From NCBI RefSeq assembly GCF_023740735.1, contig NZ_JAMRXH010000009.1, forward strand, positions 283,470-347,469: a DNA stretch of 64,000 nucleotides, written 5' to 3'. This DNA comes from Nocardia sp. CDC159. GTDB lineage: Bacteria; Actinomycetota; Actinomycetes; Mycobacteriales; Mycobacteriaceae. A program made the position numbers and the translations under genes. Positions 34,500 to 42,728 of this stretch are shown here, one piece after another (within the stretch, counting starts at the first letter, position 1; every line of letters begins with the position of its first letter). Under the pieces are notes generated by a model. It was not told where the DNA came from. It did no database searches and worked only from the letters and a program-made list of their open reading frames with translations.

Positions 34500-34572
34500 G
34501 GCTCAGACGTTACCGTCTCGGCTCGACGGGACACGCCGCCGCCGCACGGGCGCGAACCGGCCCGCCGCGTCA

Positions 34573-34578
34573 TACTCT
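34573..34578 (+). promoter_or_regulatory. -10 box for leaderless doxX transcript
   Basis: TACTCT lies 6 nt before the GTG at 34585, and no ribosome binding site is present. A leaderless start is therefore likely. Confidence 0.45.
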
Positions 34579-34584
34579 GACCCC

Positions 34585-35394
34585 GTGACCGACAAGCCGA
34601 ACGAAATACCGGAATCGCCACGGACGCAGCCTCCCGCGTCCTCCGGTCAGACGGCCACCAGCCCCTACGACAACCCCACCGGCGAGCTACCGATCGTGCG
34701 GCCCACCGCGGGCGGTCGGGTGCCGCGCACCGACGACGAACTCGGCCTCGAACCGGAGGTGCCCGCCGTGGGCGAGCCGAGCACCGAGGCCGCGCCCACC
34801 TACGCCTTCGCGTCCATTCCGCCCGCGCCCAGCGCGTCCGGCGATACCGCACGGCTGCGCCGCCGGCCCGAATACCACCGGGGCACAACGGATCTGGGCC
34901 TGCTTGCCTTACGTCTGGTGCTCGGTCTCACCTTTCTCTACCACGGCCTGCAGAAGCTGACCGGATGGTTCCACGGTCCGGGCCTGGACGGCACCCGCAC
35001 GATGCTCGAACAGGGCGGCTGGAAGCACGGCGAGCTGTCGGCGGCCATGCTCACCGTCGCCGAGGTCGGCGGCGGCGTGCTGATCCTGCTCGGCCTGGCC
35101 ACCCCGCTGGCCGCCGGTGCGGTACTGGCCTCGATCACCGACGCCTGGCTCTGGAAGCAGGGCATGGCCCCCGACTTCCAGTACAAGACGGTCGAATTGG
35201 AGTCCATCCTGGTGGCGCTCGCGGGCACGCTCATCCTGACCGGACCGGGGCGATTGTCCTTCGATCGCAATCGCGGCTGGGCGGTGCGGCCCGCGTGGGG
35301 GTCGTTCCTGGTTCTGGTCCTCGCGCTGCTCGCGGCCGCGGGATCGTGGATCTACCTGCACGGCGGTAATCCGTTCGACGGCTTCATCGGCTGA
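34585..35394 (+). CDS. DoxX-family membrane protein (Rv3005c-like)
   Basis: 269 residues. The first 105 residues are hydrophilic, acidic and Pro-rich. Four membrane helices of the DoxX type follow, beginning DLGLLALRLVLGLTFLYHGLQKL, then MLTVAEVGGGVLILLGLATPLA, SILVALAGTLILTG and FLVLVLALLAAAGSWIYL. In mycobacteria the DoxX protein at this locus associates with superoxide dismutase and a thiosulphate sulphurtransferase in an oxidative-stress complex. The same role here is inference from synteny. GTG start at 34585 fits the leaderless box. A bidirectional hairpin at 35467 separates it from ilvD. Confidence 0.87.
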   Translation: MTDKPNEIPESPRTQPPASSGQTATSPYDNPTGELPIVRPTAGGRVPRTDDELGLEPEVPAVGEPSTEAAPTYAFASIPPAPSASGDTARLRRRPEYHRGTTDLGLLALRLVLGLTFLYHGLQKLTGWFHGPGLDGTRTMLEQGGWKHGELSAAMLTVAEVGGGVLILLGLATPLAAGAVLASITDAWLWKQGMAPDFQYKTVELESILVALAGTLILTGPGRLSFDRNRGWAVRPAWGSFLVLVLALLAAAGSWIYLHGGNPFDGFIG

Positions 35395-35466
35395 AAGGCC
35401 TGTTGCCCCCGGGCGATTTCGCCCATCCAGCACCTCGAGGCGATCGACCGGAGGCGCGATACGACG

Positions 35467-35496
35467 AAGGCCGGAACCCCTTGGGATTCCGGCCTT
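35467..35496. terminator. Bidirectional terminator between doxX and ilvD
   Basis: AAGGCCGGAA and TTCCGGCCTT form a 10-bp perfect stem with a 10-nt loop. T-rich sequence follows on the plus strand and the element is symmetrical, so it can serve both convergent genes. Confidence 0.8.
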
Positions 35497-35510
35497 TCGA
35501 GCTTCCGGGT

Positions 35511-37352
35511 CTACGGCACGCGGCGGACCGCGCCTTTGTCCGCGGAAGTGGCCAGCGCCGCATACGCCCGCAATGCCGTGGTAATCGGGCGATCCCGATG
35601 CGCGGGCTGCCAAGGACGTTCGGACGCTTCCATTTTCGCCCGACGCTCGGCGAGAACCTCATCGGAGACCAGCAATTCGAGCGCGCGCGTGTGCACGTCC
35701 ACCCGGATGCGGTCGCCGTCCTCGATCAGGCCGATGGTGCCGCCACTGGCCGCCTCGGGGGAGATGTGGCCGATCGACAGGCCCGAGGTCCCACCGGAGA
35801 AGCGCCCGTCGGTGATCAGCGCGCACACCTTGCCCAGTCCCGCGCCCTTCAGGAATGCGGTGGGGTGCAACATCTCCTGCATGCCCGGTCCGCCCGAGGG
35901 ACCCTCGTAGCGGACCACGATCACATCGCCCGGCTTGATCTGCTTGCCGAGGATCTTCGACACCGCCTCCTCCTGCGACTCGACCACCACGGCCGGGCCC
36001 TCGAAGGTGAACAGGTCCTCGTCGATGCCCGCGGTCTTGAGGATCGCCCCGTCCGGAGCGATGTTCCCGCGCAGCACGCACAGCCCACCCTCGACGGTGT
36101 AGGCGTGTTCGAGATCGCGAATGCAGCCCTGCTCGGCGTCGGTGTCCAGCGAGGACCACCGATTGTTCGTGGAGAACGGCTCGGTCGTGCGCACCCCGCC
36201 CGGCGCGGCGTGGAACAGCTCGATCGCCTCGTCGGAGGCCTTGCCGGAGCGGATGTCCCAGGTATCGAGCCACTCGTCGAAGGAGCGGGTGTGCACGGTG
36301 GACACGTCGGTCTCCAGCAGACCGGCGCGGCGCAGCTCGCCGAGGATGGCCGGAATGCCACCGGCGCGGTGCACATCCTCCATGTGGTAGTCGGAGTTGG
36401 GCGACACCTTCGACAGACACGGCACCCGGCGCGAGATCTCGTCGATGGTGTCGAGGGTGAAGTCGATCTCACCTTCCTGCGCGGCGGCCAGCGTGTGCAG
36501 CACGGTGTTGGTGGAACCGCCCATCGCCACGTCCAGCGCCATCGCATTGCGGAAGGCCTTCTCGTTGGCGATATTGCGCGGCAGCACCGAGGCGTCGTCC
36601 TCGCGGTACCAGCGGTTGGCGATCTCCACGATCGTGGTGCCCGCCCGCTCGAACAGCGCCCGGCGCGCGGCGTGGGTCGCCAACGTCGAACCGTTGCCCG
36701 GCAGTGCCAGGCCCAGCGCCTCGGTGAGGCAGTTCATCGAGTTGGCGGTGAACATGCCCGAACAGGAGCCGCAGGTCGGACATGCGCTGCGCTCGACCTC
36801 GGTCAGTCCCTCGTCGGTCACCTGGCTCGACGCGCTGGCCGAGATGGCGGTGATCAGATCGGTCGGCGCCTGCGCCACACCGCCGACCACGACCGCCTTG
36901 CCGGCCTCCATCGGACCGCCGGAGACGAACACGGCCGGGATGTTGAGCCGCATGGCGGCGTTCAGCATGCCGGGGGTGATCTTGTCGCAGTTGGAGATGC
37001 ACACCAGCGCGTCGGCGGTGTGCGCGTTGGCCATGTACTCCACCGAGTCGGCGATGATCTCGCGGCTGGGCAGCGAATAGAGCATGCCGCCGTGGCCCAT
37101 GGCGATGCCGTCGTCGACGGCGATGGTGTGGAACTCGCGCGGCACCCCACCGGCGGCGCGCACGGCCTCGGCCACGATCTCACCGACGTTCTTGAGGTGC
37201 ACATGACCGGGCACGAACTGCGTATAGGAATTCGCGATGGCGACGATCGGCTTACCGAAATCGGAGTCGGTGAGACCGGTCGCACGCCAGAGGGCGCGCG
37301 CGCCCGCGGCGTTGCGTCCGGCGGTCGTGGTGCGTGAACGAAGCGGTGGCAT
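35511..37352 (-). CDS. ilvD: Dihydroxy-acid dehydratase
   Basis: 613 residues. It dehydrates 2,3-dihydroxy-isovalerate and -methylvalerate to the keto acids of valine and isoleucine biosynthesis, using an iron-sulphur cluster. The start MPPLRSRTTTAGRNAAGARA leads into the IlvD/Edd fold. Cluster and metal residues are in SNCDKITPGML and SACPTCGSCSGMFTANSMNC, with DGRFSGGTSGLSIGHISPEA near the C-terminus. It works after IlvC, whose gene is 3.7 kb away on the other strand, so the locus holds four branched-chain steps. It has its own promoter region, and the attenuator seen before ilvB is not present here. Confidence 0.98.
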   Translation of the reverse strand: MPPLRSRTTTAGRNAAGARALWRATGLTDSDFGKPIVAIANSYTQFVPGHVHLKNVGEIVAEAVRAAGGVPREFHTIAVDDGIAMGHGGMLYSLPSREIIADSVEYMANAHTADALVCISNCDKITPGMLNAAMRLNIPAVFVSGGPMEAGKAVVVGGVAQAPTDLITAISASASSQVTDEGLTEVERSACPTCGSCSGMFTANSMNCLTEALGLALPGNGSTLATHAARRALFERAGTTIVEIANRWYREDDASVLPRNIANEKAFRNAMALDVAMGGSTNTVLHTLAAAQEGEIDFTLDTIDEISRRVPCLSKVSPNSDYHMEDVHRAGGIPAILGELRRAGLLETDVSTVHTRSFDEWLDTWDIRSGKASDEAIELFHAAPGGVRTTEPFSTNNRWSSLDTDAEQGCIRDLEHAYTVEGGLCVLRGNIAPDGAILKTAGIDEDLFTFEGPAVVVESQEEAVSKILGKQIKPGDVIVVRYEGPSGGPGMQEMLHPTAFLKGAGLGKVCALITDGRFSGGTSGLSIGHISPEAASGGTIGLIEDGDRIRVDVHTRALELLVSDEVLAERRAKMEASERPWQPAHRDRPITTALRAYAALATSADKGAVRRVP

Positions 37353-37690
37353 TGGTATGGGTCCTCGTGTGGTCGGCTGGGCCGTCGGCTCGGCGGCACG
37401 TCATCGGGGCTGGTCGGCGACCGTGCGCAACAAGATTTCGATGGCTACTCAACGTTACTCCCGCTGGGCGGCGGTGAATGCGCCGGTAGGCGGCCCGCCG
37501 GGCGGGGAGTGGACTCGCGGTAACGAGGTAAGCGCCGCAACCGCCGCAATTGTTCCCGGCGGCTGCCCGTACCCCCAGCCTACCGGTCCGCAGAACACCG
37601 CCGTCGCACCTTTTCCCGCACTTCGCACCCCGTCCAGCCGCCCACAGCGGGTGCGAAGCGCGGGAAAGGGTGCGACCGCAACGGGTGCGG
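37353..37690. other. 338-bp intergenic region upstream of ilvD
   Basis: Lies between the start of ilvD and the stop of the PH-domain gene, both on the minus strand. Apart from the long imperfect hairpin at 37603-37676 I see no leader peptide, T-box or clear promoter. A small dyad-rich GC stretch adjoins the ilvD start. Confidence 0.5.
37603..37676. repeat. 74-bp imperfect palindrome (REP-like or terminator)
   Basis: Arms of 28 nt (37603-37630 and 37649-37676) match at 26 positions around an 18-nt loop. The left arm begins GTCGCACCTTTTCCCGCACT and ends TCGCACCC. Both mismatches would become G-U pairs in one transcript orientation. It follows the PH-domain gene on the minus strand, so it may end that transcript. 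It may also be a short interspersed palindromic element. Confidence 0.7.
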
Positions 37691-38344
37691 CTACGTGGTC
37701 TCGCCCTCGGCGGTCCGAGACTTCGTCGCCTGCGTCTGCTCGGCAACGTTCGGCTCCGCCTCGGCCTGCTCGGCGGCCGCCCGCTCCGCCTCGGCCTGCT
37801 CTGACCCGGCCCGCTCGGCGGCCGCCCGCTCCGCCTCGGCTTGTTCGCCCGTGGCCTGCTCCGCTTCGGCCCGCTCGGCGGCGGCCTTCTCCTCCTCCGC
37901 CCGCTCGGCCGCGCCGAACAGATCCGGAATCCGCCCGTTCGACGCCTCGATCAGCGCGCGCAGCCGGTCGTAGCTCACCGCCGGCAGCGCCACCTCGGAG
38001 TCGTCGACCAGATGCGCCCGGACGAACCCGCGTTTGGGAATGCGGAAGCCCTTGATCTGCTCCCAGTCCACCCGCCGCGAACCGAACATGCTCCGCAGCT
38101 CCAAACCCGACTCCGACACCGTGGTCCGCGTCCGCTCGACCCACACCGCCGCCGCGATCGGAATCACGAACAGCACCCACAGCACCTGTGGCCACCCGAA
38201 GAAGGGGAAGGCGACACAGAACAGCAGGACGAACACCCCGAGATGAACCAGCCGGGGGATCCTGATCACCCGACCCGTATCCGATCCGGTGTCGGGCGTA
38301 TGGGACGATCGAGCAGGTGGCACGGACCGATGCGGCGATGGCAT
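37691..38344 (-). CDS. PH-domain membrane protein, Cfp6-like, with Ala/Glu coiled tail
   Basis: 217 residues. Two adjoining hydrophobic helices (HLGVFVLLFCVAFPFFGW and VLWVLFVIPIAAAVWV) are followed by a bacterial PH-like domain (TTVSESGLELRSMFGSRRVD, then WEQIKGFRIP). The last 75 residues are a low-complexity coiled coil of ERAEAEQA-type repeats. Rv3004 (Cfp6) of M. tuberculosis holds the same position before ilvB1 and is much shorter, so the long charged tail is an addition here. It is divergent from ilvB. The start ATG at 38344 is not certain. Confidence 0.8.
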   Translation of the reverse strand: MPSPHRSVPPARSSHTPDTGSDTGRVIRIPRLVHLGVFVLLFCVAFPFFGWPQVLWVLFVIPIAAAVWVERTRTTVSESGLELRSMFGSRRVDWEQIKGFRIPKRGFVRAHLVDDSEVALPAVSYDRLRALIEASNGRIPDLFGAAERAEEEKAAAERAEAEQATGEQAEAERAAAERAGSEQAEAERAAAEQAEAEPNVAEQTQATKSRTAEGETT

Positions 38345-38412
38345 ACATCCATCCTCGCATCACGGTAGACATACCCATGAAACCGCCCCGTCTCACATGA
38401 TGGGACCCAAAT

Positions 38413-38427
38413 GTCAAAATATTTGAC
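38413..38427. promoter_or_regulatory. GTCAAA-ATA-TTTGAC palindrome over the ilv -35 box
   Basis: Perfect 6-bp arms GTCAAA and TTTGAC with 3 bp between. The right arm overlaps the predicted -35 box TTGACG. A bound protein would block the promoter or contact polymerase there. Identity of the regulator is unknown. Confidence 0.45.
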
Positions 38428-38452
38428 GGATCGGTTCTCGCGCACTTACCGT
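38423..38452 (+). promoter_or_regulatory. Promoter of the ilvBNC leader
   Basis: TTGACG at 38423-38428, 18 bp spacer, TACCGT at 38447-38452. The predicted start is 7 nt further, at or next to the GTG of the leader peptide, so the leader itself would be leaderless. Confidence 0.6.
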
Positions 38453-38459
38453 CGTCCGC

Positions 38460-38507
38460 GTGAATCGAATCGAGCTTCTCGTAATCGGCCGGCGCGTCCA
38501 GCGCTGA
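38460..38507 (+). CDS. ilvL: ilvBNC leader peptide
   Basis: A 15-residue ORF from GTG at 38460 to TGA at 38505 encodes MNRIELLVIGRRVQR. Seven of its residues 4-13 are control amino acids (Ile, Leu, Leu, Val, Ile and a later Val). Its position just after the promoter and before a terminator hairpin is the classical attenuator layout. When charged Ile, Leu or Val tRNA is scarce, the ribosome would stall here and favour an antiterminator. Comparable leaders precede ilvB in corynebacteria and streptomycetes. Confidence 0.8.
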   Translation: MNRIELLVIGRRVQR

Positions 38508-38542
38508 GTCCGGTCCACGACTCGAGCTCGCAGCTGCGACGC

Positions 38543-38581
38543 GCCACCCTCGATCAGCCACTGGCTGTCGGGGGCTTTTTT
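38543..38581 (+). terminator. Attenuator terminator before ilvB
   Basis: GCCACCCTCGATCAGCC pairs with GGCTGTCGGGGGC around ACT, with one internal mismatch and a T-G pair, followed by six Ts. This is a good intrinsic terminator 36 nt after the leader stop. Upstream pairing partners for an antiterminator lie in the CTCGAGCTCGCAGCTGC stretch. Confidence 0.8.
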
Positions 38582-38630
38582 GTGTTCAGGCAAGTTCTGT
38601 ACTGGAACGACAAGCAGTAAGGAAAAGACG

Positions 38631-40562
38631 GTGAGCGCACCTACCGCCCGCCCCGGGCCATCGGCCCGCAGGCCTGCGCCCTCGGCCAATCAGCCGGCAT
38701 CGCCGGCTGCCGCCGCGTCCGCCAACCGCCGCCCGGTCCCGCCGGAGCGGGTCACCGGCGCGCAGTCGGTCGTCCGGTCCCTCGAGGAACTCGGCGTCGA
38801 CACGGTCTTCGGCATTCCGGGCGGTGCGATTCTTCCGGTCTACGACCCGCTCTTCGATTCCACCAAGGTGCGTCACGTCCTCGTCCGGCACGAGCAGGGC
38901 GCGGGTCACGCCGCGACCGGCTACGCGCAGGCAACCGGCAAGGTCGGGGTGTGCATGGCCACCTCCGGCCCGGGCGCGACCAATCTGGTGACCCCGATCG
39001 CCGACGCCCAGATGGACTCGGTGCCGCTGGTGGCCATCACCGGCCAGGTCGGCCGCGGCCTGATCGGCACCGACGCCTTCCAGGAGGCCGACATCTCCGG
39101 CATCACGATGCCGATCACCAAGCACAACTTCCTGGTCAACGACGCGATCGACATCCCGCGCACGATTGCCGAGGCGTTCTACCTCGCCGCGACCGGACGT
39201 CCCGGCGCGGTCCTGGTCGACATCCCCAAGGATGTGCTGCAGGCCCAGACCACCTTCAGCTGGCCGCCGGAAATGCGACTGCCCGGCTACCGCCCGGTGA
39301 CCAAGCCGCACGGTAAGCAGGTCCGCGAGGCCGCCCGCATGATCCTGGAGGCCAAGGCCCCGGTGCTGTACGTCGGCGGCGGTGTGATCAAGGCCGAGGC
39401 GTCCAAGGAACTGCTGGAACTGGCCGAGCTGACCGGCATTCCGGTCGTCACCACCCTGATGGCGCGCGGCGCGTTCCCCGACAGCCACACCCTGAACATG
39501 GGCATGCCCGGCATGCACGGCACCGTGGGAGCCGTTGCGGCGCTGCAGCGTTCGGATCTGCTGATCACCCTCGGCGCTCGCTTCGACGATCGCGTCACCG
39601 GCAAGCTGGAGTCGTTCGCCCCGAACGCCCGGGTGATCCACGCCGACATCGATCCGGCCGAGATCGGCAAGAACCGCCACGCCGATGTGCCGATCGTGGG
39701 CGACTGCCGCGAGGTGATCATCGAGCTGATCGAGACGTTGAAGGCCGATCCGGCCGCGAACGGCACTCCGCTGCTGGACCTTTCGGACTGGTGGCGCTAC
39801 CTGAACAACGCCCGCGACCGCTATCCGCTGGGCTACACCCCGCCCAGCGACGGCTCGCTCTCGCCGGAGTTCGTCATCGAGAAGCTGGGTCAGCTGGCCG
39901 GTCCGGACGCGATCTACTGCGCGGGCGTGGGCCAGCACCAGATGTGGGCCGCGCAGTTCATCAAGTACGAAAAGCCGCGCACCTGGCTGAATTCCGGCGG
40001 TCTGGGCACCATGGGTTACGCCGTTCCGGCGGCCATGGGCGCCAAGATGGGCGCACCCGACACGGAGGTGTGGGCCATCGACGGCGACGGCTGCTTCCAG
40101 ATGACCAATCAGGAGCTGGCCACATGTGCCGTCGAGGGCGTGCCGATCAAGGTCGCGCTGATCAACAACGGCAACCTCGGCATGGTCCGCCAGTGGCAGA
40201 CCCTGTTCTACGAGGAGCGCTACTCCAACACCGATCTGGGCACCCACACCCTGCGCATCCCCGACTTCGTGAAGCTGGCCGAGGCGCTGGGCTGCCACGG
40301 CATCCGGGTCGAGAAGGAAGAGGATGTGGAGGCCGCGATCCGCGAGGCGCAGGCGATCAACGACCGCCCCGTGGTGATCGACTTCATCGTCGGCAAGGAT
40401 GCCCAGGTGTGGCCGATGGTCGCCGCCGGAACCTCCAACGACGAGATCATGGCCGCCCGCGGCATCCGCCCGCTGTTCGACGACGACGAGTCGGCCGCCG
40501 AGCCCGCCGTCATCCACGAGGCCATGTCGCACGACCGCACCCAGAAGGGGGCCCAGCAATGA
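38631..40562 (+). CDS. ilvB: Acetolactate synthase large subunit
   Basis: About 643 residues. Thiamine-diphosphate and FAD enzyme that makes acetolactate or acetohydroxybutyrate, the first common step to valine, leucine and isoleucine. After a Pro/Ala-rich N-terminal stretch of about 40 residues come LVRHEQGAGHAATGYAQ (catalytic Glu), then the FAD region RFDDRVTGKLESF, and the ThDP motif GDGCFQMTNQELATCAVEG ending LINNGNLGMVRQW. The start is a GTG at 38631 with AAGGAAAAG ahead. Expression is controlled by the upstream leader and attenuator. The stop overlaps the ilvN ATG. Confidence 0.98.
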   Translation: MSAPTARPGPSARRPAPSANQPASPAAAASANRRPVPPERVTGAQSVVRSLEELGVDTVFGIPGGAILPVYDPLFDSTKVRHVLVRHEQGAGHAATGYAQATGKVGVCMATSGPGATNLVTPIADAQMDSVPLVAITGQVGRGLIGTDAFQEADISGITMPITKHNFLVNDAIDIPRTIAEAFYLAATGRPGAVLVDIPKDVLQAQTTFSWPPEMRLPGYRPVTKPHGKQVREAARMILEAKAPVLYVGGGVIKAEASKELLELAELTGIPVVTTLMARGAFPDSHTLNMGMPGMHGTVGAVAALQRSDLLITLGARFDDRVTGKLESFAPNARVIHADIDPAEIGKNRHADVPIVGDCREVIIELIETLKADPAANGTPLLDLSDWWRYLNNARDRYPLGYTPPSDGSLSPEFVIEKLGQLAGPDAIYCAGVGQHQMWAAQFIKYEKPRTWLNSGGLGTMGYAVPAAMGAKMGAPDTEVWAIDGDGCFQMTNQELATCAVEGVPIKVALINNGNLGMVRQWQTLFYEERYSNTDLGTHTLRIPDFVKLAEALGCHGIRVEKEEDVEAAIREAQAINDRPVVIDFIVGKDAQVWPMVAAGTSNDEIMAARGIRPLFDDDESAAEPAVIHEAMSHDRTQKGAQQ

Positions 40563-41062
40563 GCACGACACACACGCTGAGCGTGCTGGTGGAGGACAAG
40601 CCCGGCGTGCTCGCCCGCGTGGCGAGCCTGTTCTCCCGGCGCGGCTTCAATATCGAATCGCTCGCGGTCGGCGGCACCGAGGTCAAGGAGATCTCGCGGA
40701 TGACCATCGTCGTGACGGTCGACGACCTGCCGCTCGAGCAGGTCACCAAGCAGCTCAACAAGCTGGTCAACGTCATCAAGATCGTGGAGCAGGACCCCGA
40801 GGCGTCGGTGGCCCGCGAGCTGATCCTGGTGAAGGTGCGCGCCGACGCCAGCGTGCGCACCCAGGTGATCGAGTCGGTGAACCTGTTCCGCGCCAAGGTC
40901 ATCGACGTCTCGCCCGACGCGCTCACCATCGAGGCGACCGGCACCCGGTCCAAGCTCGACGCGTTATTGAGAATGCTGGAGCCGTACGGGATCCGGGAGA
41001 TCGTGCAGTCGGGTGTGGTGGCCGTGGGCCGCGGCCCCAAGTCCATCACGGCGACGCGTTAA
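40559..41062 (+). CDS. ilvN: Acetolactate synthase small (regulatory) subunit
   Basis: 167 residues. It activates IlvB and confers feedback inhibition by valine. The N-terminal ACT domain (TLSVLVEDKPGVLARVASLF, then RRGFNIESLAVGGTE) binds the effector. The C-terminal half (LDALLRMLEPYGIREIVQSG) is the second ACT-like domain. The ATG at 40559 overlaps the ilvB stop as ATGA, which couples the two subunits. ilvC starts 37 bp later. Confidence 0.98.
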   Translation: MSTTHTLSVLVEDKPGVLARVASLFSRRGFNIESLAVGGTEVKEISRMTIVVTVDDLPLEQVTKQLNKLVNVIKIVEQDPEASVARELILVKVRADASVRTQVIESVNLFRAKVIDVSPDALTIEATGTRSKLDALLRMLEPYGIREIVQSGVVAVGRGPKSITATR

Positions 41063-41099
41063 TTCTTCGACACTCGAAATTAGAAGGGACACAACCACA

Positions 41100-42113
41100 G
41101 TGGCAGTCGAGATGTTCTACGACGACGATGCCGACCTGTCGATCATCCAGGGTCGCAAGGTCGCCGTCATCGGCTACGGCTCCCAGGGGCACGCGCACTC
41201 GCTGAGCCTGCGTGACTCCGGCGTCGAGGTCCGCGTGGGCCTCAAGGAGGGTTCGAAGTCGCGGGAGAAGGCCGAGGAGGCCGGACTCACCGTCGGCACC
41301 CCCGCCGAGGTCGCGGAGTGGGCCGACGTCATCATGCTGCTCGCCCCCGACACCGCGCAGGCATCGATCTTCTCGAGCGACATCGAGCCCAATCTGAAGG
41401 ACGGCGACGCGCTGTTCTTCGGCCACGGCCTGAACATCCACTTCGGCCTGATCAAGCCCCCGGCCAACGTGACTATCGGCATGGTCGCCCCGAAGGGCCC
41501 GGGTCACCTGGTCCGCCGCCAGTTCGTCGACGGCAAGGGCGTTCCGGCCCTGATCGCCGTCGAGCAGGACCCGAAGGGTGAGGGGCAGGCCCTGGCGCTG
41601 TCCTACGCCAAGGGCATCGGCGGCACCCGCGCGGGCGTCATCAAGACCACCTTCAAGGAGGAGACCGAGACCGACCTGTTCGGTGAGCAGGCCGTCCTCT
41701 GCGGTGGCACCGAGGAACTGGTCAAGACCGGTTTCGAGGTCATGGTCGAGGCGGGCTACGCCCCCGAGATGGCGTACTTCGAGGTCCTGCACGAGCTCAA
41801 GCTGATCGTCGACCTCATGTACGAGGGCGGCATCGCCCGCATGAACTACTCGGTCTCCGACACCGCCGAATTCGGCGGCTACCTGTCGGGTCCGCGCGTC
41901 ATCGACGCGGGCACCAAGGAGCGCATGAAGGAGATCCTGCGCGACATCCAGGACGGCACCTTCGTCAAGCGCTTGGTCGCCAACGTCGAGGGCGGCAACA
42001 AGGAACTCGAGTCCCTGCGCAAGCAGAACGCCGAACACCCCATCGAGGTCACCGGCAAGAAGCTGCGCGGCCTGATGAGCTGGGTGGATCGCCCGATCAC
42101 CGAAACCGCGTAA
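41100..42113 (+). CDS. ilvC: Ketol-acid reductoisomerase (NADP-type)
   Basis: 337 residues, the short class I form. It isomerises and reduces acetolactate to dihydroxy-isovalerate. The Rossmann motif is KVAVIGYGSQGHAHSLSLRD. A downstream KGPGHLVRRQF segment and an ETDLFGEQAVLCGG segment supply the metal acids. The knotted helical domain ends in SWVDRPITETA. The GTG at 41100 follows AGAAGGGA. It is the last gene of ilvBNC, closed by a strong hairpin. Confidence 0.98.
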   Translation: MAVEMFYDDDADLSIIQGRKVAVIGYGSQGHAHSLSLRDSGVEVRVGLKEGSKSREKAEEAGLTVGTPAEVAEWADVIMLLAPDTAQASIFSSDIEPNLKDGDALFFGHGLNIHFGLIKPPANVTIGMVAPKGPGHLVRRQFVDGKGVPALIAVEQDPKGEGQALALSYAKGIGGTRAGVIKTTFKEETETDLFGEQAVLCGGTEELVKTGFEVMVEAGYAPEMAYFEVLHELKLIVDLMYEGGIARMNYSVSDTAEFGGYLSGPRVIDAGTKERMKEILRDIQDGTFVKRLVANVEGGNKELESLRKQNAEHPIEVTGKKLRGLMSWVDRPITETA

Positions 42114-42142
42114 GGACCTGCGTCACAACGACGTTCAACCTA

Positions 42143-42177
42143 CAACGGCCCGACACCGCCACGGTGCCGGGCCGTTG
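42143..42177 (+). terminator. Terminator after ilvBNC
   Basis: CAACGGCCCG-A-CACCG and CGGTG-C-CGGGCCGTTG pair around CCA, 15 pairs with one bulged mismatch. It lies 30 bp after the ilvC stop. Confidence 0.8.
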
Positions 42178-42242
42178 CGCGTACCGACGTGATTCGTCTC
42201 ATTCCGTAGGATCACCGATGCGCGCTGAAGTGGTCGCTTGTC

Positions 42243-42248
42243 TAAACT
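42243..42248 (+). promoter_or_regulatory. -10 box for the gene at 42255
   Basis: TAAACT followed by 6 nt and the ATG at 42255. No ribosome binding site is present, so a leaderless start is likely. Confidence 0.45.
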
Positions 42249-42254
42249 ACGCGG

Positions 42255-42668
42255 ATGATCCGCAAATCCCTCGCAATCGCGGCGCTGGCCGGGCTCGTCG
42301 CCGTGCCCGCGACCGCCCATGCCGAGCCGGTTTCGCCCGCCGAATCCGCGGCTCGCGCCTACATCGCCGCCCTGCTCTCGCACAACGCCTCGAACGTCCC
42401 CCTCGCCCCCGACGCGCACCGCGTCGAGAACGGCGTCCCCACCGGCTTCTCCGGCGCCGACCTGAAGTTCCAGCTGGAATACGGCCCGCAGTATCGGATC
42501 ATCACCGCCATCTACGACCTGACGGTCACCACCAACGGCGACCACGTGGACACGCACTATCGGCTGGACACCGGCCTGTTCGGCGTGAAGCTGAAGACCG
42601 CCGAGGTGACCGAGAGCTTCGAGGTACCCGGGGGTTTGATCAAGGAAATCAACGCGACCTTCAAGTGA
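42255..42668 (+). CDS. Secreted small protein, DUF8021-like
   Basis: 137 residues. Signal peptide MIRKSLAIAALAGLVAVPAT with an AHA cleavage site. The mature part (SAARAYIAALLSHNASNVPL, then PDAHRVENGV and a later YDLTVTTNGDHVDTHYRLD) looks like a small SnoaL/NTF2-like alpha+beta barrel with no catalytic motif that I recognise. I have seen similar secreted proteins called DUF8021; the match is by recollection. It is flanked by two hairpins of related sequence (CAACGGCCCG), so it is a single-gene transcript. Function unknown. Confidence 0.75.
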   Translation: MIRKSLAIAALAGLVAVPATAHAEPVSPAESAARAYIAALLSHNASNVPLAPDAHRVENGVPTGFSGADLKFQLEYGPQYRIITAIYDLTVTTNGDHVDTHYRLDTGLFGVKLKTAEVTESFEVPGGLIKEINATFK

Positions 42669-42680
42669 GCGCCCCGCAGA

Positions 42681-42719
42681 CCAACGGCCCGGCTCCTGCT
42701 CGGGGCGCCGGGCCGTTGG
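42681..42719. terminator. Bidirectional hairpin between convergent small genes
   Basis: CCAACGGCCCGGC and GCCGGGCCGTTGG form a perfect 13-bp stem with a 13-nt loop. It separates the gene ending at 42668 from the minus-strand gene ending at 42729. It shares the CAACGGCCCG arm with the ilvC terminator. Confidence 0.75.
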
Positions 42720-42728
42720 GGTGGCCGG

